This document shows positions 1 through 6,980 of a stretch of 14,252 nucleotides of DNA, one piece after another (position 1 is the first letter of the stretch; every line of letters starts with the position of its first letter). The position numbers and the translations under genes were made by a program. This stretch comes from TMED109 sp002171375. Lineage in GTDB: Bacteria > Pseudomonadota > Alphaproteobacteria > TMED109. The notes beneath the pieces were generated by a model. That model did not search any database. It was not told the origin of the DNA and worked only from the letters and a program-made list of their open reading frames with translations. The stretch is from the NCBI GenBank assembly GCA_965657505.1, contig CBFHON010000015.1, positions 1-14,252 on the forward strand, read 5' to 3'.

Positions 1-80
1 AATTCAGTCACTATATATCTTCCTATGAAGCCTGAACCTCCAAAAACAGCAACTGTCCTAATTTTCTTATTAAAATTCAC
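1..80 (-). CDS. NDUFA9-like NAD(P)-binding protein, N-terminal fragment
   Basis: Reading the minus strand from a GTG at 80-78 gives 26 codons that run off the left edge. The peptide contains VAVFGGSGFIGRYIV, the glycine-rich first beta-alpha turn of an atypical short-chain dehydrogenase/epimerase Rossmann fold. The form GGSGFIGR close to the N terminus is typical of the complex I NDUFA9 subunit family of alphaproteobacteria and mitochondria. An AAAGG Shine-Dalgarno-like stretch lies 7 bases upstream of the GTG (plus-strand 88-92), which supports this start. The gene is divergent from rnd. Seen: the start, the ribosome site and the nucleotide-binding motif. Inferred: the NDUFA9 assignment, since any NAD-dependent epimerase/NmrA-type protein would begin similarly and the rest of the protein lies outside the window. 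Confidence 0.7.
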   Translation of the reverse strand, partial: MNFNKKIRTVAVFGGSGFIGRYIVTE

Positions 81-249
81 AAATAAACCTTTCTATATTG
101 CTAAATTTTCTATACATAATTAAATAGTATGAAAAAGTATAAATAACAATATTACTTTAAAGATATATTACTAATTAATTTTAATTAAAGTTTTTAAATT
201 TATTAGGTTAATATAAAAAGATAATATAAATTATTTAAATGGAGTAAAT
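81..249. promoter_or_regulatory. Divergent intergenic region between NDUFA9-like gene and rnd
   Basis: This 169-base gap separates two divergent genes, so it should contain promoters for both. It is almost entirely A and T. TAATAT at 222-227 is a possible -10 element for the rnd-lpt run, but the matching -35 position (199-204, TTTATT) is poor. AT-rich inverted stretches around 170-190 (AATTAATTTTAATT) are expected by composition and I do not assign them a role. The GGAG at 241-244 is the ribosome binding site of rnd. No clear operator or riboswitch is visible. Confidence 0.35.
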
Positions 250-867
250 ATGTCAGAAGTAAATTATACTTTATATGAAAATGACCTTCCAAAAACTATA
301 GAATTTTCTGATTGTATTGCAATTGATACTGAAACTATGGGCTTAGACTTTAGAAGAGATCGTTTATGCTTAATACAAATTTCAAATGGCGATAATCATG
401 CTCACCTTGTCCAAATTAAAAAAAATACTTCATATCCAATATTAACTAAAATATTAAAAAACAATAATATAATGAAAATATTTCACTATGCTAGATTTGA
501 CCTAGCTACTATTCAAAAAAATATGGGAATATTTTGTGAAAATATTTATTGCACTAAAATAGCATCAAAATTAATAAGAACATATACAGATAAACATGGC
601 CTTAAAGAACTATGTAAAGAATTAATTAATGTAGATATTTCTAAACAAAAACAAAGTTCAGATTGGGGAAATGAAACACTAAGTCATGATCAACTCAAAT
701 ATGCAGCATCAGATGTACTATATCTTCATAAAATAAAATATGAACTAGACATTATTTTAGAACGTGAAGGTCGAAAAGAATTAGCAGAAAAACTATTTCA
801 GTTTATTGGAACTAGGGCTTTTTTAGACTTAAACGGTTGGAGCGAGCCTGATATATTTGATCACTAA
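250..867 (+). CDS. rnd: Ribonuclease D (short form), DEDDy 3'-5' exoribonuclease
   Basis: This is a cytoplasmic 3'-5' exoribonuclease of the RNase D family, which trims tRNA precursors and other structured RNA 3' ends using two metal ions. All DEDDy motifs are present: Exo I DTET with D26 and E28, Exo II HYARFD with D84, and Exo III YAASD with Y151 and D155. At 205 residues it is only the catalytic domain; the HRDC domains of the roughly 375-residue E. coli enzyme are absent. Short RNase D proteins of this size are common in alphaproteobacteria, so this is not a truncation. The ATG has a GGAG 5 bases upstream. It is the first gene of a plus-strand run and sits 29 bases before kdsD, a familiar alphaproteobacterial arrangement next to the lpt genes. 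The family call is firm; the exact RNA substrates are inferred. Confidence 0.92.
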   Translation: MSEVNYTLYENDLPKTIEFSDCIAIDTETMGLDFRRDRLCLIQISNGDNHAHLVQIKKNTSYPILTKILKNNNIMKIFHYARFDLATIQKNMGIFCENIYCTKIASKLIRTYTDKHGLKELCKELINVDISKQKQSSDWGNETLSHDQLKYAASDVLYLHKIKYELDIILEREGRKELAEKLFQFIGTRAFLDLNGWSEPDIFDH

Positions 868-896
868 ACAAAATTATACTAATCAGGAGTTATAAA

Positions 897-1856
897 TTGT
901 CATATTTTAAACAATTAAATTCTATAAAGGATAATATAAAAAAACAAAAAATAGCATTGTCTAAACTAGAGAAATTTATAGATCATTCTATAGTTAAAGC
1001 AGTAAATATGCTATTTAAAACAAATGGTAAAATAGTTATAACTGGAATAGGAAAAAGCGGTTATATTGGCTCAAAATTGTCAGCTACGCTCTCTTCAACT
1101 GGTTCTCCAGCAATATTTATTAATAGCTCTGAAGCAAGTCATGGAGATATAGGTGTAATTCAAAGTAATGATATTTTAATTGCCTTATCTAAGTCAGGTG
1201 AGACTAAAGAAATGTTTCCTATAATAAACTATTCTAGAAATAATAATATTAAAATTATTGCAATTACAGCTAATCCTGAAAGCTTTTTAGCAAGTAATGC
1301 AAATATTGTATGTTTAATTCCTGACATCAATGAAGCTTGCCCTCTTAATTTAGCTCCAACAAACTCTACTACTATGATGCTTGTTTTAGGTGATAGTATT
1401 GCTATAGAGCTTATGATAAAAAGAAAATTTTCTAAAAATAACTTTAAACAGTTTCATCCAGGTGGAATGTTAGGAAGAAGTCTTTTATTAGTAAAAGATC
1501 TAATGCATGTTGAGTCAAAATTACCAATAATTAATAGAAACGGTAACATGAGGGATGCTCTCTTAAAAATGACTTCTAATGGTTTTGGTTGTGTAGGGAT
1601 TACAAATAATAAAAATCATTTAGTAGGAATTATCACTGATGGAGACTTAAGAAGAAATATTTCTAAAAACTTTATTGATATTCCTATAAATAAAATTATG
1701 ACTAAGGATCCTGTAACTATAGAAAAAGATTTAAATATCAAAACTGCTATTGAAATCATGAATAAAAATAAAATAACAGCTTTATTTGTTGTAAATAATA
1801 CTTCAAAAATACCTGAAGGAATAATTCATATACATGATTGCATTAAAACAAGATAG
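897..1856 (+). CDS. kdsD: Arabinose-5-phosphate isomerase (KdsD/KpsF/GutQ family)
   Basis: The enzyme converts D-ribulose 5-phosphate to D-arabinose 5-phosphate, the first step of Kdo synthesis for the LPS inner core. It has the normal length, 319 residues. An N-terminal SIS sugar-isomerase domain (about 40-170) contains GIGKSG and SKSGET; two CBS domains follow (about 204-262 and 268-319). Residues aligning with the four catalytic positions of E. coli KdsD are present: K53, E105, E146 and H187 (in HPGG). The start is TTG at 897, preceded by AGGAG at 885-889 with 7 bases spacing; an in-frame ATG only appears well inside the conserved region. The stop is 2 bases before lptC, so the two are likely one transcript, linking Kdo supply to LPS export. 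A GutQ-like paralogue role cannot be excluded, but the lpt context favours KdsD. Confidence 0.93.
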   Translation: MSYFKQLNSIKDNIKKQKIALSKLEKFIDHSIVKAVNMLFKTNGKIVITGIGKSGYIGSKLSATLSSTGSPAIFINSSEASHGDIGVIQSNDILIALSKSGETKEMFPIINYSRNNNIKIIAITANPESFLASNANIVCLIPDINEACPLNLAPTNSTTMMLVLGDSIAIELMIKRKFSKNNFKQFHPGGMLGRSLLLVKDLMHVESKLPIINRNGNMRDALLKMTSNGFGCVGITNNKNHLVGIITDGDLRRNISKNFIDIPINKIMTKDPVTIEKDLNIKTAIEIMNKNKITALFVVNNTSKIPEGIIHIHDCIKTR

Positions 1857-1858
1857 TT

Positions 1859-2515
1859 ATGAAAATCCAGGATAAATCATTTCATAAAGCTTGGATAAAT
1901 AATATTCAAAGTAGAGAAAAAATAAGTAATAATAGTATTAATATTTATAAGTATATATTAAAAATTATTATTATTTTATTAATATTATTTACTTTATTAA
2001 TAATTTTTAGATGGTGGCAAAAAATACCAAATGTAGAAATATTAAATCTAGATTTAGAGCAAAGCCTGAAAGAATCAGACACTTTAATAAAGCCAATCCT
2101 ATTATTTAAAAATAAAAATGATAAAGTTATTACAGTTGAAGCATTAACGGCTAAAAAAAATATTTCAAACCCTAAAATAATAATCTTAGAAAAGCCTCAA
2201 GGTAACTATCAATTATCAAATAAAAAAAATATTTATTTTTATTCGTCAAAAGGTATATTAGATAGCAATGAAGATTTATTAGAATTAATAGGAAATGTAG
2301 TTGTAAATTCTTCGAAAGGTACAAATTTTTTGACTAATAAGTTATTATATACAATGAAAGAAAATATTATAACTAGTAATGATAGTATTACTGTAGATGG
2401 AAGTTGGGGAAAACTTGTAGGTAAAGGCTTTAAATACAACATAGAAAATTCAATGTTAAGTCTAGGAGGAAGGCCTAAACTTTCTTTAAATAATAACAAG
2501 GGCAACATTAAATGA
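1859..2515 (+). CDS. lptC: LPS export protein LptC (inner-membrane bitopic)
   Basis: LptC takes LPS from the LptB2FG extractor and passes it to LptA in the periplasm. A short basic/polar N-terminal segment is followed by one hydrophobic span at about 31-51 (rich in I and L, ending FRWW), then a periplasmic beta-rich domain. Within that domain, residues about 125-165 (YFYSSKGILDS... and LIGNVVV) resemble the LptC/OstA-like beta-jellyroll repeats. The length of 218 is normal for alphaproteobacterial LptC, which is a little longer than the 191 residues of E. coli. The sequence is poorly conserved, as is usual for LptC, so the call rests on topology plus its position between kdsD and lptA. It begins 2 bases after kdsD and its stop overlaps the lptA start in ATGA (2512-2515), suggesting coupled translation. 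Confidence 0.85.
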   Translation: MKIQDKSFHKAWINNIQSREKISNNSINIYKYILKIIIILLILFTLLIIFRWWQKIPNVEILNLDLEQSLKESDTLIKPILLFKNKNDKVITVEALTAKKNISNPKIIILEKPQGNYQLSNKKNIYFYSSKGILDSNEDLLELIGNVVVNSSKGTNFLTNKLLYTMKENIITSNDSITVDGSWGKLVGKGFKYNIENSMLSLGGRPKLSLNNNKGNIK

Positions 2516-3003
2516 GATATATAATAATAAATATTAAAATTATTTATCTATTATTTTTTTTAATTTCTAAAACTTTAGCAAATGAAGTTGTTCCTGTTGA
2601 TATTGTAGCTGATGAGATGCAATGGAATGATAATAACAAAATTGCTTATGCAATTGGAAATGCTGTGGCAACTCAAGGAAAAAAGAAAATTTCTGCTGAT
2701 AAATTAATTGTTCATTTAGATAAAGGAGAAGATAATAATGAAATTATATTAATTGAAGCAGAAGGTAATGTAATATTTAATAATGAAAAAGAGGTAGCTA
2801 CAGGTAAAATTGCAAAATATAATTTTATAGAAAATAATATTATTGTTGAATATGATGTTACACTTAAAAAAGATGATAATATTATGAAAGGGGAATTTCT
2901 TATAATGGACCTTAATACAGGAGTAAGTCAAATTAGCAGTAATAGTGATACTAATAAAGTAAAGATGAGATTTATTCCTAAAAAAGCACAAAAAGATGAA
3001 TGA
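2512..3003 (+). CDS. lptA: LPS periplasmic bridge protein LptA (OstA-like)
   Basis: LptA polymerises into the periplasmic bridge carrying LPS from LptC to LptD. The 163-residue product starts with a signal peptide (hydrophobic core about residues 4-18) with a probable signal peptidase I site after TLA at residue 23. The mature part begins NEVVPVDIVADEMQW, which matches the opening strand of OstA/LptA domains (I-x-A-D-x-x), followed by repeating beta elements such as AIGNAVATQG and EGNVIFNN. An AAGGG about 9 bases upstream of the ATG is a usable ribosome site, and the ATGA overlap with lptC adds translational coupling. Its 3' end overlaps lptB by 8 bases. Family and role are well supported by the signal peptide, the domain pattern and the lptC-lptA-lptB order. 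Confidence 0.9.
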   Translation: MRYIIINIKIIYLLFFLISKTLANEVVPVDIVADEMQWNDNNKIAYAIGNAVATQGKKKISADKLIVHLDKGEDNNEIILIEAEGNVIFNNEKEVATGKIAKYNFIENNIIVEYDVTLKKDDNIMKGEFLIMDLNTGVSQISSNSDTNKVKMRFIPKKAQKDE

Positions 3004-3748
3004 TAACCCAAAATTAATAGTAAAAAATGATGGTTTAAATATAACTAATTTAGGTAAAACCTATAGTAAAAAGCCTGTAGTTAGAAGTGTATCTCTTAAA
3101 ATACAAAGGGGGGAAGCAGTTGGACTTCTTGGACCCAACGGAGCAGGAAAAACTACCTGCTTTTATATGATTTGTGGTTTGATAACTCCAGACTATGGAA
3201 GAATTAAACTCAATGATAAAGATATAACAGATACCCCAATATATAAAAGAGCAAAAGCAGGTATAGGTTATCTTCCTCAGGAAATATCAATTTTTAGAGG
3301 GATGACAGTTGAGCAAAATATAAGAGCAATTCTCGCACTAAATATTTCTGATAGAAGAGAAAGAGAAATACATTTAGAAGAACTGCTAGCTGAATTTTCT
3401 CTGACACATTTAAGAAGAGCTTCAAGTTTATCACTCTCAGGAGGAGAAAGAAGAAAAGTAGAGATAGCAAGAACTTTAGCTATGCAACCTTCATTTATTC
3501 TTTTGGATGAACCTCTTGCTGGGATTGACCCTATAGCAATTGAAGAAATTAGAGAACTTATAAAACACATAAAAGATAGGGGTGTAGGAGTTCTAATAAC
3601 AGACCATAACGTAAAAGAGACACTAGAGTTAATAGACAGAGCTTATATAATGCATGATGGTAAAATATTAATGAGCGGTAAACCTTCTGAGATAATAGAA
3701 GACAAAAATGTAAGAAGAGTTTACTTAGGCGAAAAATTTAATTTATAA
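2996..3748 (+). CDS. lptB: LPS export ABC transporter ATP-binding protein LptB
   Basis: LptB is the cytoplasmic ATPase that powers LPS extraction through LptF and LptG, which are not in this window. Every ABC ATPase motif is visible in the 250 residues: Walker A GPNGAGKT (46-53), Q-loop Gln at 95 (YLPQE), signature LSGGE (147-151), Walker B ILLDEP with D171 and E172, and switch H204 (ITDHNV). The segment GIGYLPQEISIFRGMTVEQNI and the DHNVKETL motif are characteristic of LptB rather than of branched-chain amino-acid ATPases. The ATG at 2996 lies inside the lptA reading frame, giving an 8-base overlap with no good ribosome site of its own, so translation probably depends on lptA. The gene is followed after 10 bases by rpoN, as in most alphaproteobacteria. 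Confidence 0.96.
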   Translation: MNDNPKLIVKNDGLNITNLGKTYSKKPVVRSVSLKIQRGEAVGLLGPNGAGKTTCFYMICGLITPDYGRIKLNDKDITDTPIYKRAKAGIGYLPQEISIFRGMTVEQNIRAILALNISDRREREIHLEELLAEFSLTHLRRASSLSLSGGERRKVEIARTLAMQPSFILLDEPLAGIDPIAIEEIRELIKHIKDRGVGVLITDHNVKETLELIDRAYIMHDGKILMSGKPSEIIEDKNVRRVYLGEKFNL

Positions 3749-3758
3749 TTTTTGTAAA

Positions 3759-5054
3759 ATGCTCAAACAAAATATTTCACAAAGACCATCACTAAAAATT
3801 AATCAAAAAATTAATTCTAATATAATTAATTCTATTAAAATTCTGCAAATGTCGTCTAACGAGTTATTTGAATATACTCAAAAAGAAATAGAAAAAAATC
3901 CTTTTTTAATTTCAAATACAAATAACTTTTACAATGACAGAGTAATTGAAATAGATAAATATGCAAAAAATGACAATGTTAAAGAATGGCTATATGAACA
4001 AAGTTCATTTATTTCAGTAAATAAATGGGGTGAGAAACTAGTTAATTGTTTTATAGAAAATATTAATGACAAAGGGTTTTGCAAAATATCTATAGAAGAA
4101 GCAGCATTGCAAACTAAAACTTCTCTAAAACAATCAAACTTAGTTTTAACAAAACTAAAATTAATGGACCCTGAAGGAATATTTTCTAGTACTATAGAAG
4201 AACATTTATCCTATCAACTCAAAAAGAAAAAATTATTTAATAATAATTATCAAATAATTATTGGACACCTTAAAGATGTAGCCTCAGGAAATTATAATAA
4301 ATTAGCTAAACTGTGCTCATTAAAAGAGAGTGAGATTATTAAGATGGTTAATAATATTAAAATGCTAAAACCTACACCTATAGATTCTTTAGAGATGGAA
4401 AAAATAGAAAAAATCATTCCGGATATTATTGTAAAGACACACAAGAAAAATATTATATGTACTTTAAATAATACTAATAATTATGAAGTATTAATTGATG
4501 AAAAATATTTAAATGATATAAAAATAAAACAAAAATATCAGAATATTCAAGAGACAAAAAATTATATAAAGAATTGTATAGCACATGGAAAAATGCTTCA
4601 AAATAATCTTAATAGAAGAAATAATACTTTATTATTAATTAGTGAAAAAATATTAAATTATCAAAAAAAATTTTTCTTTAATGGAGAAGAAGACTTGCTT
4701 CCGTTAACAAATAGGGAAATTAGTGAAATAATAGTAATGAATGAGAGCACTGTAAGTAGAGCTGTAAAAAATAAATATATAAAATTTAATAATAAAGTAC
4801 TGCCATTAAAGTACTTTTTAAGAAGTAGAACTAGTTATAAAGATAAAAATATAAATAATTCTTCAATTTCAATAAAAGCCAAAATACAGAAAATAATAGC
4901 TGACGAAGAAAAAAATAATATTTTTTATAGCGATAATAATATCGTTAATATATTAAATGAAGAAAATATTTTAATATCAAGAAGAACTGTAACAAAATAT
5001 AGAGAGAGTTTAAATATAGCTAACTCCTTAATAAGATCTAAAAATAAATATTAA
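3759..5054 (+). CDS. rpoN: RNA polymerase sigma-54 factor, compact form
   Basis: Sigma-54 directs RNA polymerase to -24/-12 promoters that need an AAA+ enhancer-binding activator. Region I is at about residues 8-50, with INSIKILQMSSNELFEYTQ and EIEKNPFLI matching the family pattern. The core-binding domain follows (about 75-210). The C-terminal DNA-binding part includes a helix-turn-helix (NREISEIIVMNESTVSRAV, about 318-336), then LKYF (350-353). The RpoN box SRRTVTKYRE (407-416) corresponds to ARRTVAKYRE of E. coli. At 431 residues it is shorter than most homologues (about 475-500); the acidic Region II is reduced to a linker of roughly 25 residues. The protein is unusually rich in Asn, Lys and Ile, as expected from base composition. 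It starts 10 bases after lptB without a clear ribosome site. The hairpin at 5062-5097 follows its stop. Confidence 0.93.
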   Translation: MLKQNISQRPSLKINQKINSNIINSIKILQMSSNELFEYTQKEIEKNPFLISNTNNFYNDRVIEIDKYAKNDNVKEWLYEQSSFISVNKWGEKLVNCFIENINDKGFCKISIEEAALQTKTSLKQSNLVLTKLKLMDPEGIFSSTIEEHLSYQLKKKKLFNNNYQIIIGHLKDVASGNYNKLAKLCSLKESEIIKMVNNIKMLKPTPIDSLEMEKIEKIIPDIIVKTHKKNIICTLNNTNNYEVLIDEKYLNDIKIKQKYQNIQETKNYIKNCIAHGKMLQNNLNRRNNTLLLISEKILNYQKKFFFNGEEDLLPLTNREISEIIVMNESTVSRAVKNKYIKFNNKVLPLKYFLRSRTSYKDKNINNSSISIKAKIQKIIADEEKNNIFYSDNNIVNILNEENILISRRTVTKYRESLNIANSLIRSKNKY

Positions 5055-5061
5055 ATATATA

Positions 5062-5097
5062 AAAAATATAAGAAGTATGATAAGTTCTTGTATTTTT
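5062..5097 (+). terminator. AT-rich hairpin after rpoN, possible terminator or attenuator
   Basis: The bases 5062-5074 (AAAAATATAAGAA) pair with 5085-5097 (TTCTTGTATTTTT) over 13 positions, with 12 Watson-Crick pairs and one T-G wobble (5069 with 5090). The loop is 10 bases (5075-5084). The descending arm ends in a run of five T, as in a factor-independent terminator, and the A-run on the rising arm would make it work on the other strand too. It begins 7 bases after the rpoN stop and lies 65 bases before ptsN. The stem has only one G-C pair, so the real strength is uncertain; it could reduce rather than stop read-through into ptsN, or protect the rpoN message end. Confidence 0.5.
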
Positions 5098-5162
5098 ATT
5101 AACATACAGCTTTATATTCTTTCTAGAAATATTATATCCAATTATATCAAGAGACTAAATAA
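5098..5162 (+). promoter_or_regulatory. Possible promoter/leader region of ptsN
   Basis: This 65-base stretch lies between the hairpin after rpoN and the ptsN start. If the hairpin terminates transcription, a promoter for ptsN-ahcY should lie here. TATATT-like blocks occur (for example around 5112-5117 and 5131-5137), but no pair with a convincing -35 element can be chosen in such AT-rich DNA. AAGAGA at 5149-5154 is a weak ribosome site placed 8 bases before the ATG at 5163. I see no sigma-54 type GG/GC element. Confidence 0.25.
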
Positions 5163-5651
5163 ATGATACTTATGAATACTGAAAAAAATGTTAATAAGAA
5201 GGTAAAATTATCTAAAATTATATCTCAATCAAATATTTTTTTGATACAAAATATAAATCATAAAAGACAATTATTTACTGAAATATCTAAAATTATTGAA
5301 GCAAGTGTAAATTTTTCTAATAAAGAAATACTCAAATTTTTCTTAGACAAAGAAAAAATAGAAAATAGCAGCATTGGCGGAGGTGTAGCACTTCCTAACA
5401 TTAAATTTACTGATATTAATGAATCTTTAGGTCTATTTTTAAAGCTAAATAAATCTATTAATTATAATGCTATCGATAATGAACCAGTTGACCTAATATT
5501 TACTTTAGTATCTCCTAAAATAGATTCTCCAATCCATTTAAATGAATTAGCTTATATATCTAGGTTATTAACAAAAAAGAAAACTTTACAAAATATTAGG
5601 GGGTCTTTAGATATAGAAACTATATATGCTATTCTTACCAATGAAATTTAA
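5163..5651 (+). CDS. ptsN: PTS IIA-like nitrogen-regulatory protein PtsN with phosphoacceptor His replaced by Asn
   Basis: PtsN (EIIA-Ntr) is the last protein of the PtsP-PtsO-PtsN phosphorelay. It controls potassium transport, stringent response and other targets according to its phosphorylation state. The 162-residue product has the PTS IIA type-2 fold pattern: ENSSIGGGVALP (67-78), LGLFLKLN (89-96), VDLIFTLVSP (109-118) and HLNELAYISRLL (125-136). In the family the segment after the glycines reads A-x-P-H-x-K/R with the His carrying the phosphate; here it reads ALPNIKF, so residue 79 is Asn (codon AAC at 5397-5399). The second conserved His, H125, is kept. The rest of the frame is intact. 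The start at 5163 is preferred for its ribosome-site spacing, with ATG 5172 as alternative. The rpoN-ptsN neighbourhood is classic, but hpf, usually between them, is missing. Confidence 0.85.
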   Translation: MILMNTEKNVNKKVKLSKIISQSNIFLIQNINHKRQLFTEISKIIEASVNFSNKEILKFFLDKEKIENSSIGGGVALPNIKFTDINESLGLFLKLNKSINYNAIDNEPVDLIFTLVSPKIDSPIHLNELAYISRLLTKKKTLQNIRGSLDIETIYAILTNEI

Positions 5652-5664
5652 TTAGGAAAAAATT

Positions 5665-6960
5665 ATGAGTGAATTTACAGATTACAAAGTTGCAGATATT
5701 TCACAAGCCGAATGGGGCAGAAAAGAAATAGAAATAGCTGAAACAGAGATGCCTGGCCTTATGGCTCTTAGAGATGAATTTAAAGATAATAAACCACTTG
5801 AGGGAGCAAAAATTGTAGGTTGCTTACATATGACTATTCAAACTGCTGTTTTAATAGAAACTTTAACATATTTAGGAGCTGAAGTAAGATGGTCTTCTTG
5901 TAATATTTTTTCAACTCAAGACCATGCAGCTGCAGCTATTGCTAGTAATAATATACCTGTATTTGCATGGAAAGGCGAGACAGAAGAAGAATTTTGGGAC
6001 TGTATAGAAAAAACTATAACAGGTCCTAATAACTGGGCACCTAATTTAATACTGGATGATGGAGGCGATTTAACTAAAATAATGCATGAAAAATATCCTG
6101 ATTTATTAAAAAATATAAAAGGTCTTAGCGAAGAAACTACTACAGGAGTACATAGATTATACGAAATGGAGAAAGAAAAAAGTCTTTTAGTGCCAGCAAT
6201 TAACGTAAATGACTCCGTCACAAAGTCCAAATTTGATAATTTATATGGTTGTAGAGAAAGTCTAGTCGATGGAATAAGAAGAGCGACGGATATTATGATG
6301 TCAGGAAAAGTGGCTGTAGTGGCTGGATATGGTGATGTAGGTAAAGGTTCAGCAGCTTCTCTGAGAAATGCTGGCGCAAGAGTATTGGTTACAGAAATAG
6401 ACCCTATCTGTGCACTTCAGGCTTCTATGGAAGGTTACGAGGTCGTAACTATGGAATATGCATCTAAAAATGCAGATATTTTCGTTACAGCGACAGGAAA
6501 TTGCGATGTTATAAATATTGACCATATGAGAGAAATGAAGGATAGAGCAATAGTTTGCAATATTGGACACTTTGATTCTGAAATAGAAATATCTGGTTTA
6601 AAAAACTATAAATGGGAAGAAATTAAACCACAAGTAGATCAAATAACATTTCCTGATGGTAAAAAAATTATAGTATTAGCAGAAGGTAGATTAGTAAATT
6701 TAGGGTGTGCTACTGGCCATCCGAGTTTTGTTATGAGTGCTTCATTTACTAATCAAGTGCTAGCTCAAATAGAATTATGGGAAAACCATAATAATTATGA
6801 GAATAAAGTTTATACTTTACCTAAAGAACTAGATGAAAAGGTAGCTTTATTGCATTTAAACAAAGTCGGTGCAAAATTAACAAAATTGAATGATAAACAG
6901 GCAGAATACCTTGGCTTAAATACTTCTGGTCCATTTAAACCAAGCCACTATCGATATTAG
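5665..6960 (+). CDS. ahcY: Adenosylhomocysteinase (S-adenosyl-L-homocysteine hydrolase)
   Basis: The enzyme splits S-adenosylhomocysteine to adenosine and homocysteine with tightly bound NAD, relieving product inhibition of methyltransferases. The 431 residues show substrate-domain residues H55, D131 and E156, the catalytic group K187, D191, N192 and C196 (in TKSKFDNLYGCRES), and the NAD-binding GYGDVGKG (221-228). CNIGHFDSEIE follows at 298-308, and the C-terminal tail GPFKPSHYRY contributes to the neighbouring subunit. Its length is like the human enzyme (432) and shorter than many bacterial forms (about 465) that carry an extra loop. AGGAAA precedes the ATG, 13 bases after ptsN. No SAH-riboswitch-like leader fits in that gap. 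In alphaproteobacteria ahcY commonly lies beside the ptsN or tsaE region, as here. Composition is less extremely AT-rich than the neighbours, consistent with high conservation. Confidence 0.98.
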   Translation: MSEFTDYKVADISQAEWGRKEIEIAETEMPGLMALRDEFKDNKPLEGAKIVGCLHMTIQTAVLIETLTYLGAEVRWSSCNIFSTQDHAAAAIASNNIPVFAWKGETEEEFWDCIEKTITGPNNWAPNLILDDGGDLTKIMHEKYPDLLKNIKGLSEETTTGVHRLYEMEKEKSLLVPAINVNDSVTKSKFDNLYGCRESLVDGIRRATDIMMSGKVAVVAGYGDVGKGSAASLRNAGARVLVTEIDPICALQASMEGYEVVTMEYASKNADIFVTATGNCDVINIDHMREMKDRAIVCNIGHFDSEIEISGLKNYKWEEIKPQVDQITFPDGKKIIVLAEGRLVNLGCATGHPSFVMSASFTNQVLAQIELWENHNNYENKVYTLPKELDEKVALLHLNKVGAKLTKLNDKQAEYLGLNTSGPFKPSHYRY

Positions 6961-6980
6961 GAGTACTTTCATAAAAAATA

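Noticed and set aside
250..867. RNase D as a truncated gene (no HRDC domain)
   Set aside because: All catalytic motifs are present and short RNase D proteins of about 205 residues are normal in alphaproteobacteria.
2239..2991. Minus-strand open frames over lptC and lptA
   Set aside because: They are opposite to well-supported genes, show no domain pattern or ribosome site, and have low-complexity I/F/N/K-rich composition expected by chance in AT-rich DNA.
5120..5129. Perfect 10-base palindrome TTTCTAGAAA upstream of ptsN as an operator
   Set aside because: Short AT-rich palindromes are common by chance here and there is no second copy or known matching regulator.
5916..6570. Minus-strand open frames over ahcY
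   Set aside because: They mirror the highly conserved ahcY coding sequence and have no recognisable domain.
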